Source: Pseudomonas pudica
GTDB taxonomy: Bacteria; Pseudomonadota; Gammaproteobacteria; Pseudomonadales; Pseudomonadaceae
DNA length: 64,000 nt
NCBI RefSeq assembly: GCF_015680405.1
Contig: NZ_JADLJS010000001.1
Location: 186,001 to 250,000 of the forward strand
Direction of reading: 5' to 3'
Shown: piece after piece, positions 8,821 to 15,991 of the stretch
How the letters are laid out: each line of letters opens with the position of its first letter
Position numbering within the stretch: position 1 is the stretch's first letter
Notes under the pieces: model-generated
The model's input: the letters and a program-made list of their open reading frames with translations, nothing else
The model's database searches: none
Told to the model about the DNA's origin: nothing
Translations under genes and position numbers: made by a program

Positions 8821-8934
8821 GCTGCCCTCCCGTGCCAGAATGAGTGATGAGGGTGCAACAATGACGGCGTGGCTGCAATCCCCTGAGCGGCTGCCATTCC
8901 TGTGCGGTACCGGTGGCAGCCGCGGTTGCCGGCG

Positions 8935-9064
8935 ATGAGGCCGGTACTGACCACAGAGGATTGGACAGTTATCCGCTTTAGGTCGAAAGCTGCCGTACGC
9001 GACAGGCCGCTATCGACCCAAAGCGGACACTGATCCAAAGCTCTGGTGTCCGTGCAGGCCTCAT
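8935..9064. repeat. 130-bp imperfect palindromic intergenic element
   Basis: The whole gap 8821-9151 holds no gene I can support. Its main content is a palindrome centred at 8999.5. The inner arms 8973-8994 and 9005-9026 (22 bases, 3 mismatches, 10-base loop) carry CCGCTTT-GGTCGA. The outer ends ATGAGGCC (8935-8942) and GGCCTCAT (9057-9064) pair at exactly the same centre. The core and right flank recur at 27236-27320 with 7 mismatches over 45 flank bases. It looks like a dispersed, structure-forming repeat. Confidence 0.75.
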
Positions 9065-9151
9065 GATTATCAAGAGTCCGTACCTTTGGAGTGAGTTTGC
9101 CATCAATGTGCCGCTCTCGCCCTGATTTAACATTCGGTATCAAGAAGCACC

Positions 9152-9366
9152 ATGGCTGTGAAACGCACATTAGAGGGAATGGTCGAAGCAGGCGAGCCGC
9201 TGATGCGGCAAGCGCTTCAAGCTATCCGCGATGCTCAAGCAGCGGAGACCTTAGGGTTGGCAAAGCATGAGTTAGAGCGCCTTCACTACTGGCGGACTCG
9301 CTTTATCAGGCCGTCATTGACGTTCAGCTTGTGAACGCCGGTATGCCACCTTCGATCATTCACTAA
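9152..9366 (+). pseudogene. small protein gene broken by a frameshift (paralogue of 9379-9588)
   Basis: The first frame gives 60 residues ending at 9334: an N-terminal MAVKRTLEGMVEAGEPLMRQ helix and an IRDAQAA...HELERL helix, followed by an unrelated tail. Re-reading from about 9282 in the next frame continues LLADSLYQAVIDVQLVNAG and ends at 9366. This aligns with the neighbour's QIAESQFRAVNEYQLRAMG. A one-base loss after the codons for ELERL therefore explains the gene. The restored stop lies 12 bases before the next ATG, as expected in an operon. Function unknown. Confidence 0.6.
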
Positions 9367-9378
9367 GGTGCCTTCGTC

Positions 9379-9588
9379 ATGACACAAAAATTGCCCATCC
9401 TTGCTCCCGACCATCAGCTGTACACTGATGCTGTCGATGCGATGCAACGATACCATAAGGCTCAAGCTTCGGCTCGACCCGGGGATGAAATCGAGCGGCT
9501 ACGTCAAATAGCGGAGTCGCAATTTCGAGCTGTAAACGAGTACCAGCTCAGAGCTATGGGTCGTCATTCTTCAGGCTTCATCAACTGA
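9379..9588 (+). CDS. small helical protein of unknown function
   Basis: A 69-residue, probably all-helical protein. A helix with AVDAMQRYHKAQASARP is followed by DEIERLRQIAESQFRAVNEY. It is similar to the frameshift-restored product of 9152-9366, so the two are tandem paralogues. AAGGTG precedes the ATG by nine bases. No signal peptide, membrane segment or catalytic motif is visible. The local base composition is lower in GC than neighbouring core genes. I do not recognise a named family. Confidence 0.6.
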   Translation: MTQKLPILAPDHQLYTDAVDAMQRYHKAQASARPGDEIERLRQIAESQFRAVNEYQLRAMGRHSSGFIN

Positions 9589-9644
9589 ATATTCGAAGAT
9601 TGTTTCTCGATGACAGAAGTTAGGAACAAAGGAAAGCTGACTCA

Positions 9645-9893
9645 ATGAGCATACTGGGCGACAGGCAGATCACGATTCCATCTCCTTACGTGGATAGCGT
9701 TTTAGCGATGATTGAGCAGCATTTAGTCGAGCTGAGTGCCACCATTGAGGATGACAACGAAAGCAATCCGACGCGACGTGAAATGGCCGCATTTCGACAT
9801 ATGGCACAGCAGCTCGGTTACGATTTTAAATTTGTTACTAATGCGAATGGTTTCTTCTCCGTATCACGGATCGCTCTGCAGTCCAAACGCTAA
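9645..9893 (+). CDS. small protein of unknown function
   Basis: An 82-residue acidic protein. A helix DSVLAMIEQHLVELSATIED leads into a charged NESNPTRREMAAFRHMAQQLGYD segment and a short C-terminal beta-like tail (FKFVTNANGFFSVSRI). AAAGGA lies ten bases before the ATG. It is the third gene of a rightward trio of tiny genes (9152, 9379, 9645) with gaps of 12-56 bases. It is not obviously related in sequence to the first two. Function unknown. Confidence 0.6.
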   Translation: MSILGDRQITIPSPYVDSVLAMIEQHLVELSATIEDDNESNPTRREMAAFRHMAQQLGYDFKFVTNANGFFSVSRIALQSKR

Positions 9894-9993
9894 AGCTAGA
9901 AAAAAGCGGGTATAGAATTCGGCGACTGCTACCGCTTTAAGCAAAAAAGCTTTAACTGCTGTATTTGGCAAGCGATAGCAGTCATAAGTTGAG

Positions 9994-10941
9994 CTATACC
10001 GCTGCGTTGGATTTAAGCCAATCTGCTATAGTAGAAACTTTTACATTTTCCATATAGTTATAAGATACCTCTTTTTTCCACGCTACACCAGCGCCGTTGT
10101 CGTTGCCTTGCGCGAATACCAGTCGATATCTTTTCAAAACATTGGCGGGATCCTTTTTGAGCTCGTCCTGCAAGAAAGGAATCGTCCAAACATTCCTTGC
10201 AACGGAACAATCCAGCGCCTCATCTACGAGATCTGCCAGCTGACGATAGGAAACGGTATCGCCCGCAGTGTAGATTACTTTGCTGGTAATTTCAGGCTCG
10301 GAAAGTACTGCTTTCGCTGTCAACTTACCAATGTCTTGAGGCGTGGTGACAGTAACGGACGTATCCCAGTCGCCAAGTGCATTAACTGTTTTGCTTTCGA
10401 GATCTACGACACCAAAGGATGGCTCGAAGAGAAAGCTTGTGAACATACCAGTAGAAATAATCGTCCAGTCGATCCTGCTTTGTGAGCGCAATAGATCACG
10501 AACATCAAGTTGCTCGTCGAAGAGTGGCTGAGCGCTACCGCGCCCGATCACGTCGTAGTCAACACCAAACTGCCAAGGATAGTATTTTCTGATACCTGAC
10601 TCGATAGCTGCCAAGGCCAGCTTTAGCTGAGTGCCTGGACCAGCAGCAAAGCCTACGCAACTAACCACTACCTCAAATTTGGCAAAAGTTTCGGCGATGG
10701 TTTCCAGGTTGTCACCCACCACATCCCCCGCAATCACGCTAACCCCAAGAGCATCCAGTTCAGTGAGCAGTTGACTCCGTTGGCTTGAAGAACTGCTGGA
10801 TGATGTCCTCAGCATTACCGAAACATCTGCCTTTCCGATGGCCACCCCTTGTGCAGATAACTCTCTCAGAACCTCTAGCCCCAATTCACCTGCGCCGAGC
10901 ACGAGTATCTTGCGCTTGTTAAAAGTAGTCTCATTAGTCAT
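9994..10941 (-). CDS. NmrA-like / aromatic alcohol reductase family NAD(P)-binding protein
   Basis: A 315-residue atypical SDR. The N-terminal Rossmann motif LVLGAGELGLEVLREL and the phrase YYPWQFGVDYDVIGRG are typical of the isoflavone-reductase-like branch of the NmrA family. This branch lacks the classical YxxxK site at the usual place. Members reduce aromatic or enone groups with NADPH or act as redox sensors. GAGGTG precedes the ATG. It lies downstream of, and on the same strand as, the LysR gene at 11149-12063, with a 207-base gap carrying a small palindrome. Confidence 0.82.
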   Translation of the reverse strand: MTNETTFNKRKILVLGAGELGLEVLRELSAQGVAIGKADVSVMLRTSSSSSSSQRSQLLTELDALGVSVIAGDVVGDNLETIAETFAKFEVVVSCVGFAAGPGTQLKLALAAIESGIRKYYPWQFGVDYDVIGRGSAQPLFDEQLDVRDLLRSQSRIDWTIISTGMFTSFLFEPSFGVVDLESKTVNALGDWDTSVTVTTPQDIGKLTAKAVLSEPEITSKVIYTAGDTVSYRQLADLVDEALDCSVARNVWTIPFLQDELKKDPANVLKRYRLVFAQGNDNGAGVAWKKEVSYNYMENVKVSTIADWLKSNAAV

Positions 10942-10985
10942 AAAGCCACCTCGTTAGAACTGAAAACCCTCAGTATGAGCAGTCG

Positions 10986-11002
10986 GCGACTCTTGCAGTC
11001 GC
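10986..11002. promoter_or_regulatory. 17-bp palindrome upstream of the NmrA-like gene
   Basis: The bases GCGACT and AGTCGC form perfect 6-base arms around a 5-base centre, 45 bases upstream of the NmrA-like start codon (10941). Position and symmetry fit a regulator site, perhaps for the neighbouring LysR protein, but there is no second copy nearby to support it. Confidence 0.35.
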
Positions 11003-11148
11003 TAGTCAGTTAAGGATTTTGGCCAAAAGCATTCATTATGTCTGTGCCGAAACTCGATTTCACAATTGCAAAAAGTCGAATTATGACCGTCGACCACTAC
11101 CCCCATTTGGCTTTCAACGCTTGGTATGCAGTGAGGAGGTGTGATGGG

Positions 11149-12063
11149 TTAATTGCCTAGCCCTAATTTTGAGTTTTTAAACAGCTCAATGACCCAGTCT
11201 ACAAACGACCTCAGCGTCGGTGAATGGTAGCTACTGTGGTGATACATCACTGAGATCGGCACGGGCGGCGCGGTATAACCCTCAAGCACCGAAACTAATC
11301 TGCCGGAATTCAAATGGGGCCAAGCCATGTAGCTGCCCACCCGTATCAGGCCAAGGCCTTCCAGCCCGCATGTCACATAGCCGTCTGTGTCATTTACGGT
11401 TAGCTTTTCAGGAACTCGAACAAAGACAGGAGCGTCGTTGATCACATAGTGCCATTCGATGGATCGCCCAGTCCTACTAGACAGGTAACCCACTGACTGA
11501 TGCTTCTGCAAATCGTCCAAGGACCTGGGTACGCCATACGCTTCAAGGTACTGTGGAGAGGCGCACGTTACCCAGTCGAAACTGCCAATTTGCCGAGCTA
11601 CCAGGCTTGCAGAGTCGAGCGGCACTCCGGTTCGGATCACGCAATCAATGCCTTCCTGCACCAGATCTACGGTCCTGTCACTCAGGCCGATAACCAATTC
11701 GACCTCAGGAAATCGCTGCTGATACTCGCGCACTGCAGGTAGAACGAAAAGACGACCTAAAGAATTCGAGATATCCACACGCAATCTGCCTCGCGGGGTG
11801 GCGTTCCCGCCCGGAAAGGTGGATTCCGCACGATCAATGTCCGCCAGCACCTGCCGACAATGACGGTAGTAATGCTCACCATCCGCTGTCAGGCTCAGCT
11901 GCCGTGTCGTCCGATTGAGCAAGCGGACCCCCAGGTAATCCTCAAGATTCTTGATCATGCGGGTGGCCGATGACGGCATGATCCCCAAGGCCTCAGCTGC
12001 TCTATTGAAGCTATTGGTCTCCACTACTCGGGCAAAAACCTGCATTGCTTGCAAACGATCCAT
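11149..12063 (-). CDS. LysR-family transcriptional regulator (CrgA-like)
   Basis: A 304-residue LysR regulator of the branch beginning MDRLQAMQVFARVVETNSF. HTH at about 1-60, linker helix with ADIDRAEST, effector domain at about 90-295. I start at ATG 12063; an upstream ATG at 12090 adds nine residues not usual for the branch. It diverges from the tautomerase-DsbA-SDR operon starting at 12287, the most likely target. A 22-base palindrome (12097-12118) sits 33 bases upstream of its own start codon. Confidence 0.88.
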   Translation of the reverse strand: MDRLQAMQVFARVVETNSFNRAAEALGIMPSSATRMIKNLEDYLGVRLLNRTTRQLSLTADGEHYYRHCRQVLADIDRAESTFPGGNATPRGRLRVDISNSLGRLFVLPAVREYQQRFPEVELVIGLSDRTVDLVQEGIDCVIRTGVPLDSASLVARQIGSFDWVTCASPQYLEAYGVPRSLDDLQKHQSVGYLSSRTGRSIEWHYVINDAPVFVRVPEKLTVNDTDGYVTCGLEGLGLIRVGSYMAWPHLNSGRLVSVLEGYTAPPVPISVMYHHSSYHSPTLRSFVDWVIELFKNSKLGLGN

Positions 12064-12096
12064 CCCAACCCCTTCTTCTGTGCGAAGCACGACTGG

Positions 12097-12118
12097 CAGC
12101 TATAGCCTGCCATAGCTG
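12097..12118. promoter_or_regulatory. 22-bp palindrome in the LysR/tautomerase divergent region
   Basis: The arms 12097-12106 and 12109-12118 form a palindrome (CAGCTAT...ATAGCTG) with one mismatch per arm. It lies in the 223-base gap between the divergent LysR gene and the tautomerase operon, close to the LysR start. This is where an autoregulatory LysR recognition site would be expected. Binding is inferred. Confidence 0.5.
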
Positions 12119-12286
12119 GGCCCAGGCAGGTACCAGGCCAGAAAATCCTACCCAGTGCCCCGTGATTCGATACACGAGGTCACAAATGAAGTACCTCAGG
12201 GCATATTTATCAGTTTGCTCTGAATTCTTAAAGTTTCTCCATCAACTGCTCATCACCCAAATGCACACTTGATAGAGGAACTTCCC

Positions 12287-12502
12287 ATGCCATTCATCAG
12301 CGTCCGCATCACTCGTGATGGTGTTACCCGAGAGCAAAAGGCTCAGGTAATAAAGGAAATTACTGAAACTATGGAGCGCGTGCTTCATAAAGACCCTAAG
12401 TTGACCCACATCGTGATCGAAGAAGTCGACACTGATAACTGGGGCTACTCCGGCATTACGACTACCGAGTACAGAAAGCAATTGTCGGAGTCAAAGTCAT
12501 GA
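12287..12502 (+). CDS. 4-oxalocrotonate tautomerase family protein
   Basis: A 71-residue tautomerase. Met is followed directly by Pro (MPFISVRITRDG), so removal of Met exposes the catalytic N-terminal Pro1. That fixes the start at 12287 rather than the in-frame codon at 12269. Length and the VTREQKAQVIKEITETMERV helix match the short 4-OT subgroup, which acts as oligomers of such subunits on enol/keto acids or related electrophiles. AGGAA precedes the ATG. Its stop overlaps the start of the DsbA-family gene (ATGA at 12499-12502). Confidence 0.88.
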   Translation: MPFISVRITRDGVTREQKAQVIKEITETMERVLHKDPKLTHIVIEEVDTDNWGYSGITTTEYRKQLSESKS

Positions 12503-13155
12503 AGCACACGGTAAAAATCGACTTCGTTTCTGATGTCGTCTGCCCCTGGTGCGCACTGGGCTCGACTGCCTTGGACCAAGCCATCGCCAACGTAGCCGCC
12601 GAAATCGACGTCAAGTTGACGTTTAAACCGTTTGAGCTCAATCCCGATATGCCTGCCGAAGGTGAGGACGCCATCCAGCACATGATTCGCAAGTACGGAA
12701 GAACTGCGGAGCAGGTGGCGGCGCGTAATCAGATGATTGTTGAAAGAGGACGGGAGCTCGGCTTTGAGTTCAATCTCCAAAGTCGAACTCACTTTTTCAA
12801 TACCCATGATGCACATCGCCTGCTGTTCTGGGCAGCGAACGAAGGGCTCCAAAGCGAGCTACACCGAGCGCTTATTGAGGCTTACTTCGTGAACGGGCAA
12901 AACCCTAGCAGTCATCAGACGTTGGTGGCGTTGGCTCAGAAAGTCGGTTTGAACGCCCAGCAAGCGCAGGTAGTACTTGAAAGCGGGCAATTCACCGATG
13001 AAGTCCGAGCGCTCGAAAATTTTTACTTGGACCGCGGCATAAACTCTGTACCCGCAATGGTACTGAACAATCGGCAAGTCGTCGCAGGCTCACAGTCTGT
13101 TGAGTATTACGAGCAAGTGTTAAGGCAGGCGGCACAAGCCGCTTCGTCTAACTGA
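12499..13155 (+). CDS. DsbA family (FrnE-like) dithiol oxidoreductase
   Basis: A 218-residue cytoplasmic thioredoxin-fold protein of the FrnE group. The active site is Cys15-Pro-Trp-Cys18 directly after the first strand, with an inserted helical domain and a cis-Pro loop at NSVPAMVL near residue 175. No signal peptide is present. FrnE-type proteins act in cytosolic disulfide exchange or glutathione-linked isomerisation. It is translationally coupled to the tautomerase gene and followed after 28 bases by an SDR gene. The three form an operon divergent from the LysR gene. Confidence 0.87.
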   Translation: MKHTVKIDFVSDVVCPWCALGSTALDQAIANVAAEIDVKLTFKPFELNPDMPAEGEDAIQHMIRKYGRTAEQVAARNQMIVERGRELGFEFNLQSRTHFFNTHDAHRLLFWAANEGLQSELHRALIEAYFVNGQNPSSHQTLVALAQKVGLNAQQAQVVLESGQFTDEVRALENFYLDRGINSVPAMVLNNRQVVAGSQSVEYYEQVLRQAAQAASSN

Positions 13156-13183
13156 AAACTTAATCCATCGTAGAGGAAATATC

Positions 13184-13894
13184 ATGAGCAATAATCAAAA
13201 AGTCATCATCGTAACTGGCGCATCTCAAGGCATTGGTGCAGGTGTAGTGAAAGGGTTCCGAGCCCTCGGCCACAAAGTGGTAGCGACTTCGCGCTCCATT
13301 CAACCATCGACCGATACAGATATCCTGACTGTTGCCGGTGATATTGCGGATCCGGCCACAGCGGAACGAGTTGTGCGCGAAGCCGTGGCCCGCTTCGGGC
13401 GCATCGATACGCTCGTCAACAACGCCGGGATTTTCGTCGCCAAACCATTCACCAGCTACACCAAAGAAGACTATGCGCAGGTCGTTGCGACCAATATGAG
13501 CGGCTTCTTCTACATTTCCCAGCTCGCCATAGCGGAAATGGAAAAGAATGGTAGCGGGCATGTGGTCAGCGTCACCACCAGCCTGGTTGACCACGCAATC
13601 GACGGCGTTCCGTCGGTAATGGCATCCCTCACCAAAGGTGGCATCAACGCTGCCACCAAATCGATCGCGATTGAGTATGCCAAGCGAGGCATCCGCGCTA
13701 ACGCCGTGTCGCCTGGCATCATCAAGACCCCAATGCATGGCGCCGAAACTCACGATGCCCTGGGCAAGCTGCATCCCGTCGGTCACATGGGCGAGATCAA
13801 CGACATCGTTCAAGCGATTCTCTACTTGGACAGCGCTTCGTTTGTCACTGGCGAGATCCTGCACGTCGACGGCGGTCAGAGCGCAGGCCATTGA
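13184..13894 (+). CDS. SDR family protein lacking the catalytic Tyr
   Basis: A 236-residue short-chain dehydrogenase-fold protein with TGASQGIG (11-18), NNAG (79-82) and a C-terminal HVDGGQSAG. In the usual YxxxK position the sequence reads ASLTK: Lys151 is present but Ala147 replaces Tyr, with Ser133 still in place. A non-classical mechanism, a different substrate position or a binding role is therefore possible. It is the last gene of the tautomerase-DsbA-SDR operon and is followed by a hairpin terminator at 13904-13935. Confidence 0.85.
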   Translation: MSNNQKVIIVTGASQGIGAGVVKGFRALGHKVVATSRSIQPSTDTDILTVAGDIADPATAERVVREAVARFGRIDTLVNNAGIFVAKPFTSYTKEDYAQVVATNMSGFFYISQLAIAEMEKNGSGHVVSVTTSLVDHAIDGVPSVMASLTKGGINAATKSIAIEYAKRGIRANAVSPGIIKTPMHGAETHDALGKLHPVGHMGEINDIVQAILYLDSASFVTGEILHVDGGQSAGH

Positions 13895-13903
13895 TTGACA
13901 GAA

Positions 13904-13935
13904 TGCTCATCACCGGCACATTCCGGTGATGAGCA
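13904..13935 (+). terminator. hairpin terminator after the tautomerase-DsbA-SDR operon
   Basis: Perfect 13-base arms TGCTCATCACCGG (13904-13916) and CCGGTGATGAGCA (13923-13935) enclose a 6-base loop, starting nine bases after the SDR stop. Only a weak T run follows. Confidence 0.7.
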
Positions 13936-13958
13936 GTTTCTCTGTGAACACTGGTTTC

Positions 13959-14192
13959 TTAGAAATCGAATGCGCTGCGATAGGCATAAACGCCTGGTCC
14001 GCCGCCTGTGAACAGGAATAGTAGGTTAGCCCCCTCGACGAAATCTCCCGCAGCGATGTCATGAAGCATGCCGGCAAAGGCTTTTGCAGAGTAAACCGGA
14101 TTAAGCAAGATACCTTCGGCCTTAGCTAGAGATGCAATTGCCTCAAGAGTGATCCAGCCCCCAACACGGAGGGCTGGCCTCTTTGAAAGCAT
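13959..14192 (-). pseudogene. D-cysteine desulfhydrase / ACC deaminase-like, C-terminal remnant
   Basis: The 77-residue frame matches only the end of a PLP-dependent D-cysteine desulfhydrase or ACC deaminase. It shows LEAIASLAKAEGILLNPVYS, then KAFAGMLHDIAAGDF and the closing strand ANLLFLFTGGGPGVYAY. The PLP-lysine domain and about three quarters of the protein are missing, and the next gene (acuI-like) begins at once on the right. It is most likely a leftover from a rearrangement. Confidence 0.72.
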
Positions 14193-14213
14193 CGAGCGTG
14201 TTTGGGCTATGGA

Positions 14214-15197
14214 TTAAACGCTGGTATCAACAACGAGGCGTCCGCGAATCTTTCCAGCCAAAAGGTCATCTGCAACAGGGATGACTTCTGAAAGCGGTAC
14301 TTCCCGTGTTAACTGCCCCAGAACCGACAGATCCAGTTCCGCGTTCAATCGAGCCCATGCCTCGACTCGTTCGGCGTATGGACGTGTCACGCTGTTGATC
14401 CCCAAGAGGCTCACCCCCCTCAGAATGAAGGGTGCTACTGTCGCCGGGAAATCCATACCCTGTGCCAGGCCACAGGCGGCAACCCAGCCGTCGGCTTTGG
14501 TCTGAGCACATACGTTCGCAAGGGTGTGACTTCCAACCGAGTCAATCGCCGCTGTCCAGCGCTCTTTGCCCAAAGGCTTACCAGGTGTAGATAACGTGTT
14601 TCGATCAATCACTTCCGTCGCGCCCAGCCGGACCAAGTGGTCTGCCTCATCTAACCGGCCGGTCGAGGCAATGACCTGATACCCTCGGGCGGCCAGCAGC
14701 GCTACGGCAATGCTGCCGACGCCACCATTCGCCCCGGTTACCAAAACAGGCCCTGCATCAGGCTTTAGCCCGGCGCGCTCCAGGGCTATCAGGCTAAGCA
14801 TGGATGTGTAACCCGCGGTGCCTATCGCCATGGCGTTATGGGGTGTCATCCCCTGCGGAAGAGGAATCAGCCAATCTGCGCTCACCCGGGCCTTCTGGGA
14901 CAGGCCGCCCCAATGACTTTCCCCAACACCCCAGCCGTTGAGTAAAACAGAATCGCCTTCGCGATAGCGGCTGTCTTCGCTGCGCTCCACCACCCCTACA
15001 AGATCAATCCCCGGAATCATGGGAAAGTGCCGGGCGATCGGGCTCCGGCTTGTGATGCAAAGGGCATCTTTGTAGTTCAGCGTACTGTGAGAAACCGCAA
15101 CGGTGACACTGCCGGCTGGCAATTGGTCATCGGATAGCTCTCTGTAATGGGCCTGCTTAGCGCCTTCCTGGTTCTCCACAACGACTGCATTGAACAT
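14214..15197 (-). CDS. acuI: acrylyl-CoA reductase / YhdH-type quinone oxidoreductase
   Basis: A 327-residue MDR protein of the YhdH/AcuI branch: NYKDAL at 41-46, IPGIDLVGVV, and a Rossmann motif VTGANGGVGSIAVALL near 153. AcuI reduces toxic acryloyl-CoA to propionyl-CoA with NADPH and protects against acrylate. The ATG has AGGAG in front. A TetR-type gene (15243-15875) lies immediately upstream on the same strand, with TTAGAC palindromes before each gene. That is the arrangement expected for an acuR-acuI pair. The symbol rests on family resemblance. Confidence 0.85.
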   Translation of the reverse strand: MFNAVVVENQEGAKQAHYRELSDDQLPAGSVTVAVSHSTLNYKDALCITSRSPIARHFPMIPGIDLVGVVERSEDSRYREGDSVLLNGWGVGESHWGGLSQKARVSADWLIPLPQGMTPHNAMAIGTAGYTSMLSLIALERAGLKPDAGPVLVTGANGGVGSIAVALLAARGYQVIASTGRLDEADHLVRLGATEVIDRNTLSTPGKPLGKERWTAAIDSVGSHTLANVCAQTKADGWVAACGLAQGMDFPATVAPFILRGVSLLGINSVTRPYAERVEAWARLNAELDLSVLGQLTREVPLSEVIPVADDLLAGKIRGRLVVDTSV

Positions 15198-15209
15198 AGC
15201 GACTCCTTT

Positions 15210-15224
15210 TAGACCGGCTGTCTA
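15210..15224. promoter_or_regulatory. TAGAC...GTCTA palindrome upstream of acuI
   Basis: A 15-base inverted repeat (TAGACCGGCTGTCTA) lies 13 bases upstream of the acuI ATG and overlaps the region just before its RBS. A similar TTAGAC/GTCTAA site at 15886-15903 precedes the TetR-type gene. Together they are the likely operators of that repressor. Confidence 0.65.
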
Positions 15225-15242
15225 GTAATCGACGATAAAAAC

Positions 15243-15875
15243 TCACCGGGCAATGCCGGCGAGAAATCCCCTGACGAAGATCGACAGTGGGTGGCCACTT
15301 TCGCAGAGACGTGCGCGCGTGATTGCGCCCTCCCAGCCAATCCAGAAGAAAGCCGCCAGTTGTTCACACTCCACGGACTGGGCTATTGATAGGTTGGCCT
15401 GCGCTTCCTGAAGGCATTGGCTGAGCAGTGCCTCCCAGTCTCGAAAAATCTTCTCTATCTGATCGCGAAAATCATCGGGCAGCAAAGTCACTTCCTGGCC
15501 GAGATTGCCTACCAGGCAGCCGCGACGCCAGTTGTACTTTTCCATGCCGATGAGCGACTCCTGCAGCAAATCTTGAATGCGCTCCAACGGCTCTCGATGG
15601 GGGTTGAGCAGGATTCGGCGCAGGCGGCGCTCAAAGAACTTTCCGTATTCAGCGAGGACCTCACGCCCGAAGGCATCCTTGCTGTCGAAATAGTGGTAGA
15701 AGGACCCTTTCGGTACGGAAACCCGTTTGAGTACCTGTTCAATACCCGTAGTGTTGAACCCTTGCTCGGTCAGCAATTCCACGCCACAACGGATCAATGC
15801 ACGCCGGGTATCGGGATCGCTACGCGAGATTTTTGGGGGGCGCCCGCGCCTGGGGGCTTTCATTGGAATGTCCAT
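15243..15875 (-). CDS. acuR: TetR-family transcriptional regulator (AcuR-like)
   Basis: A 210-residue TetR repressor. After a basic RRGRPPK tail comes the HTH (about 25-70) with GFNTTGIEQVLKRVSVPKGSFYHYF, then a helical ligand domain with the WRRGCLVGNLGQE segment typical of the AcuR/NemR-like group. It lies upstream of and co-directional with acuI, 45 bases apart. AcuR homologues release DNA on acrylate or related electrophiles; here that is inferred. An alternative ATG at 15863 would shorten it by four residues. Confidence 0.78.
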   Translation of the reverse strand: MDIPMKAPRRGRPPKISRSDPDTRRALIRCGVELLTEQGFNTTGIEQVLKRVSVPKGSFYHYFDSKDAFGREVLAEYGKFFERRLRRILLNPHREPLERIQDLLQESLIGMEKYNWRRGCLVGNLGQEVTLLPDDFRDQIEKIFRDWEALLSQCLQEAQANLSIAQSVECEQLAAFFWIGWEGAITRARLCESGHPLSIFVRGFLAGIAR

Positions 15876-15885
15876 CCAAGGATAA

Positions 15886-15903
15886 TTAGACCGAGCAGTC
15901 TAA
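15886..15903. promoter_or_regulatory. TTAGAC-N6-GTCTAA palindrome upstream of acuR
   Basis: An 18-base inverted repeat with perfect 6-base outer arms lies 11 bases upstream of the TetR-type ATG. It matches the palindrome before acuI except that the centre is one base longer. This is consistent with autoregulation. Confidence 0.68.
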
Positions 15904-15991
15904 ATGTCAAGCAGCGCTCTCAGGTCAGTGTATCTGCCTACTGCAGAGTCCGGCACCCAGACTCCTACCAGCCCCCGTAAGGATAAATCCT

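Noticed and set aside
9152..9893. Toxin-antitoxin system among the three small genes
   Set aside because: No toxin fold, no DNA-binding antitoxin motif; two of the genes are paralogues of each other.
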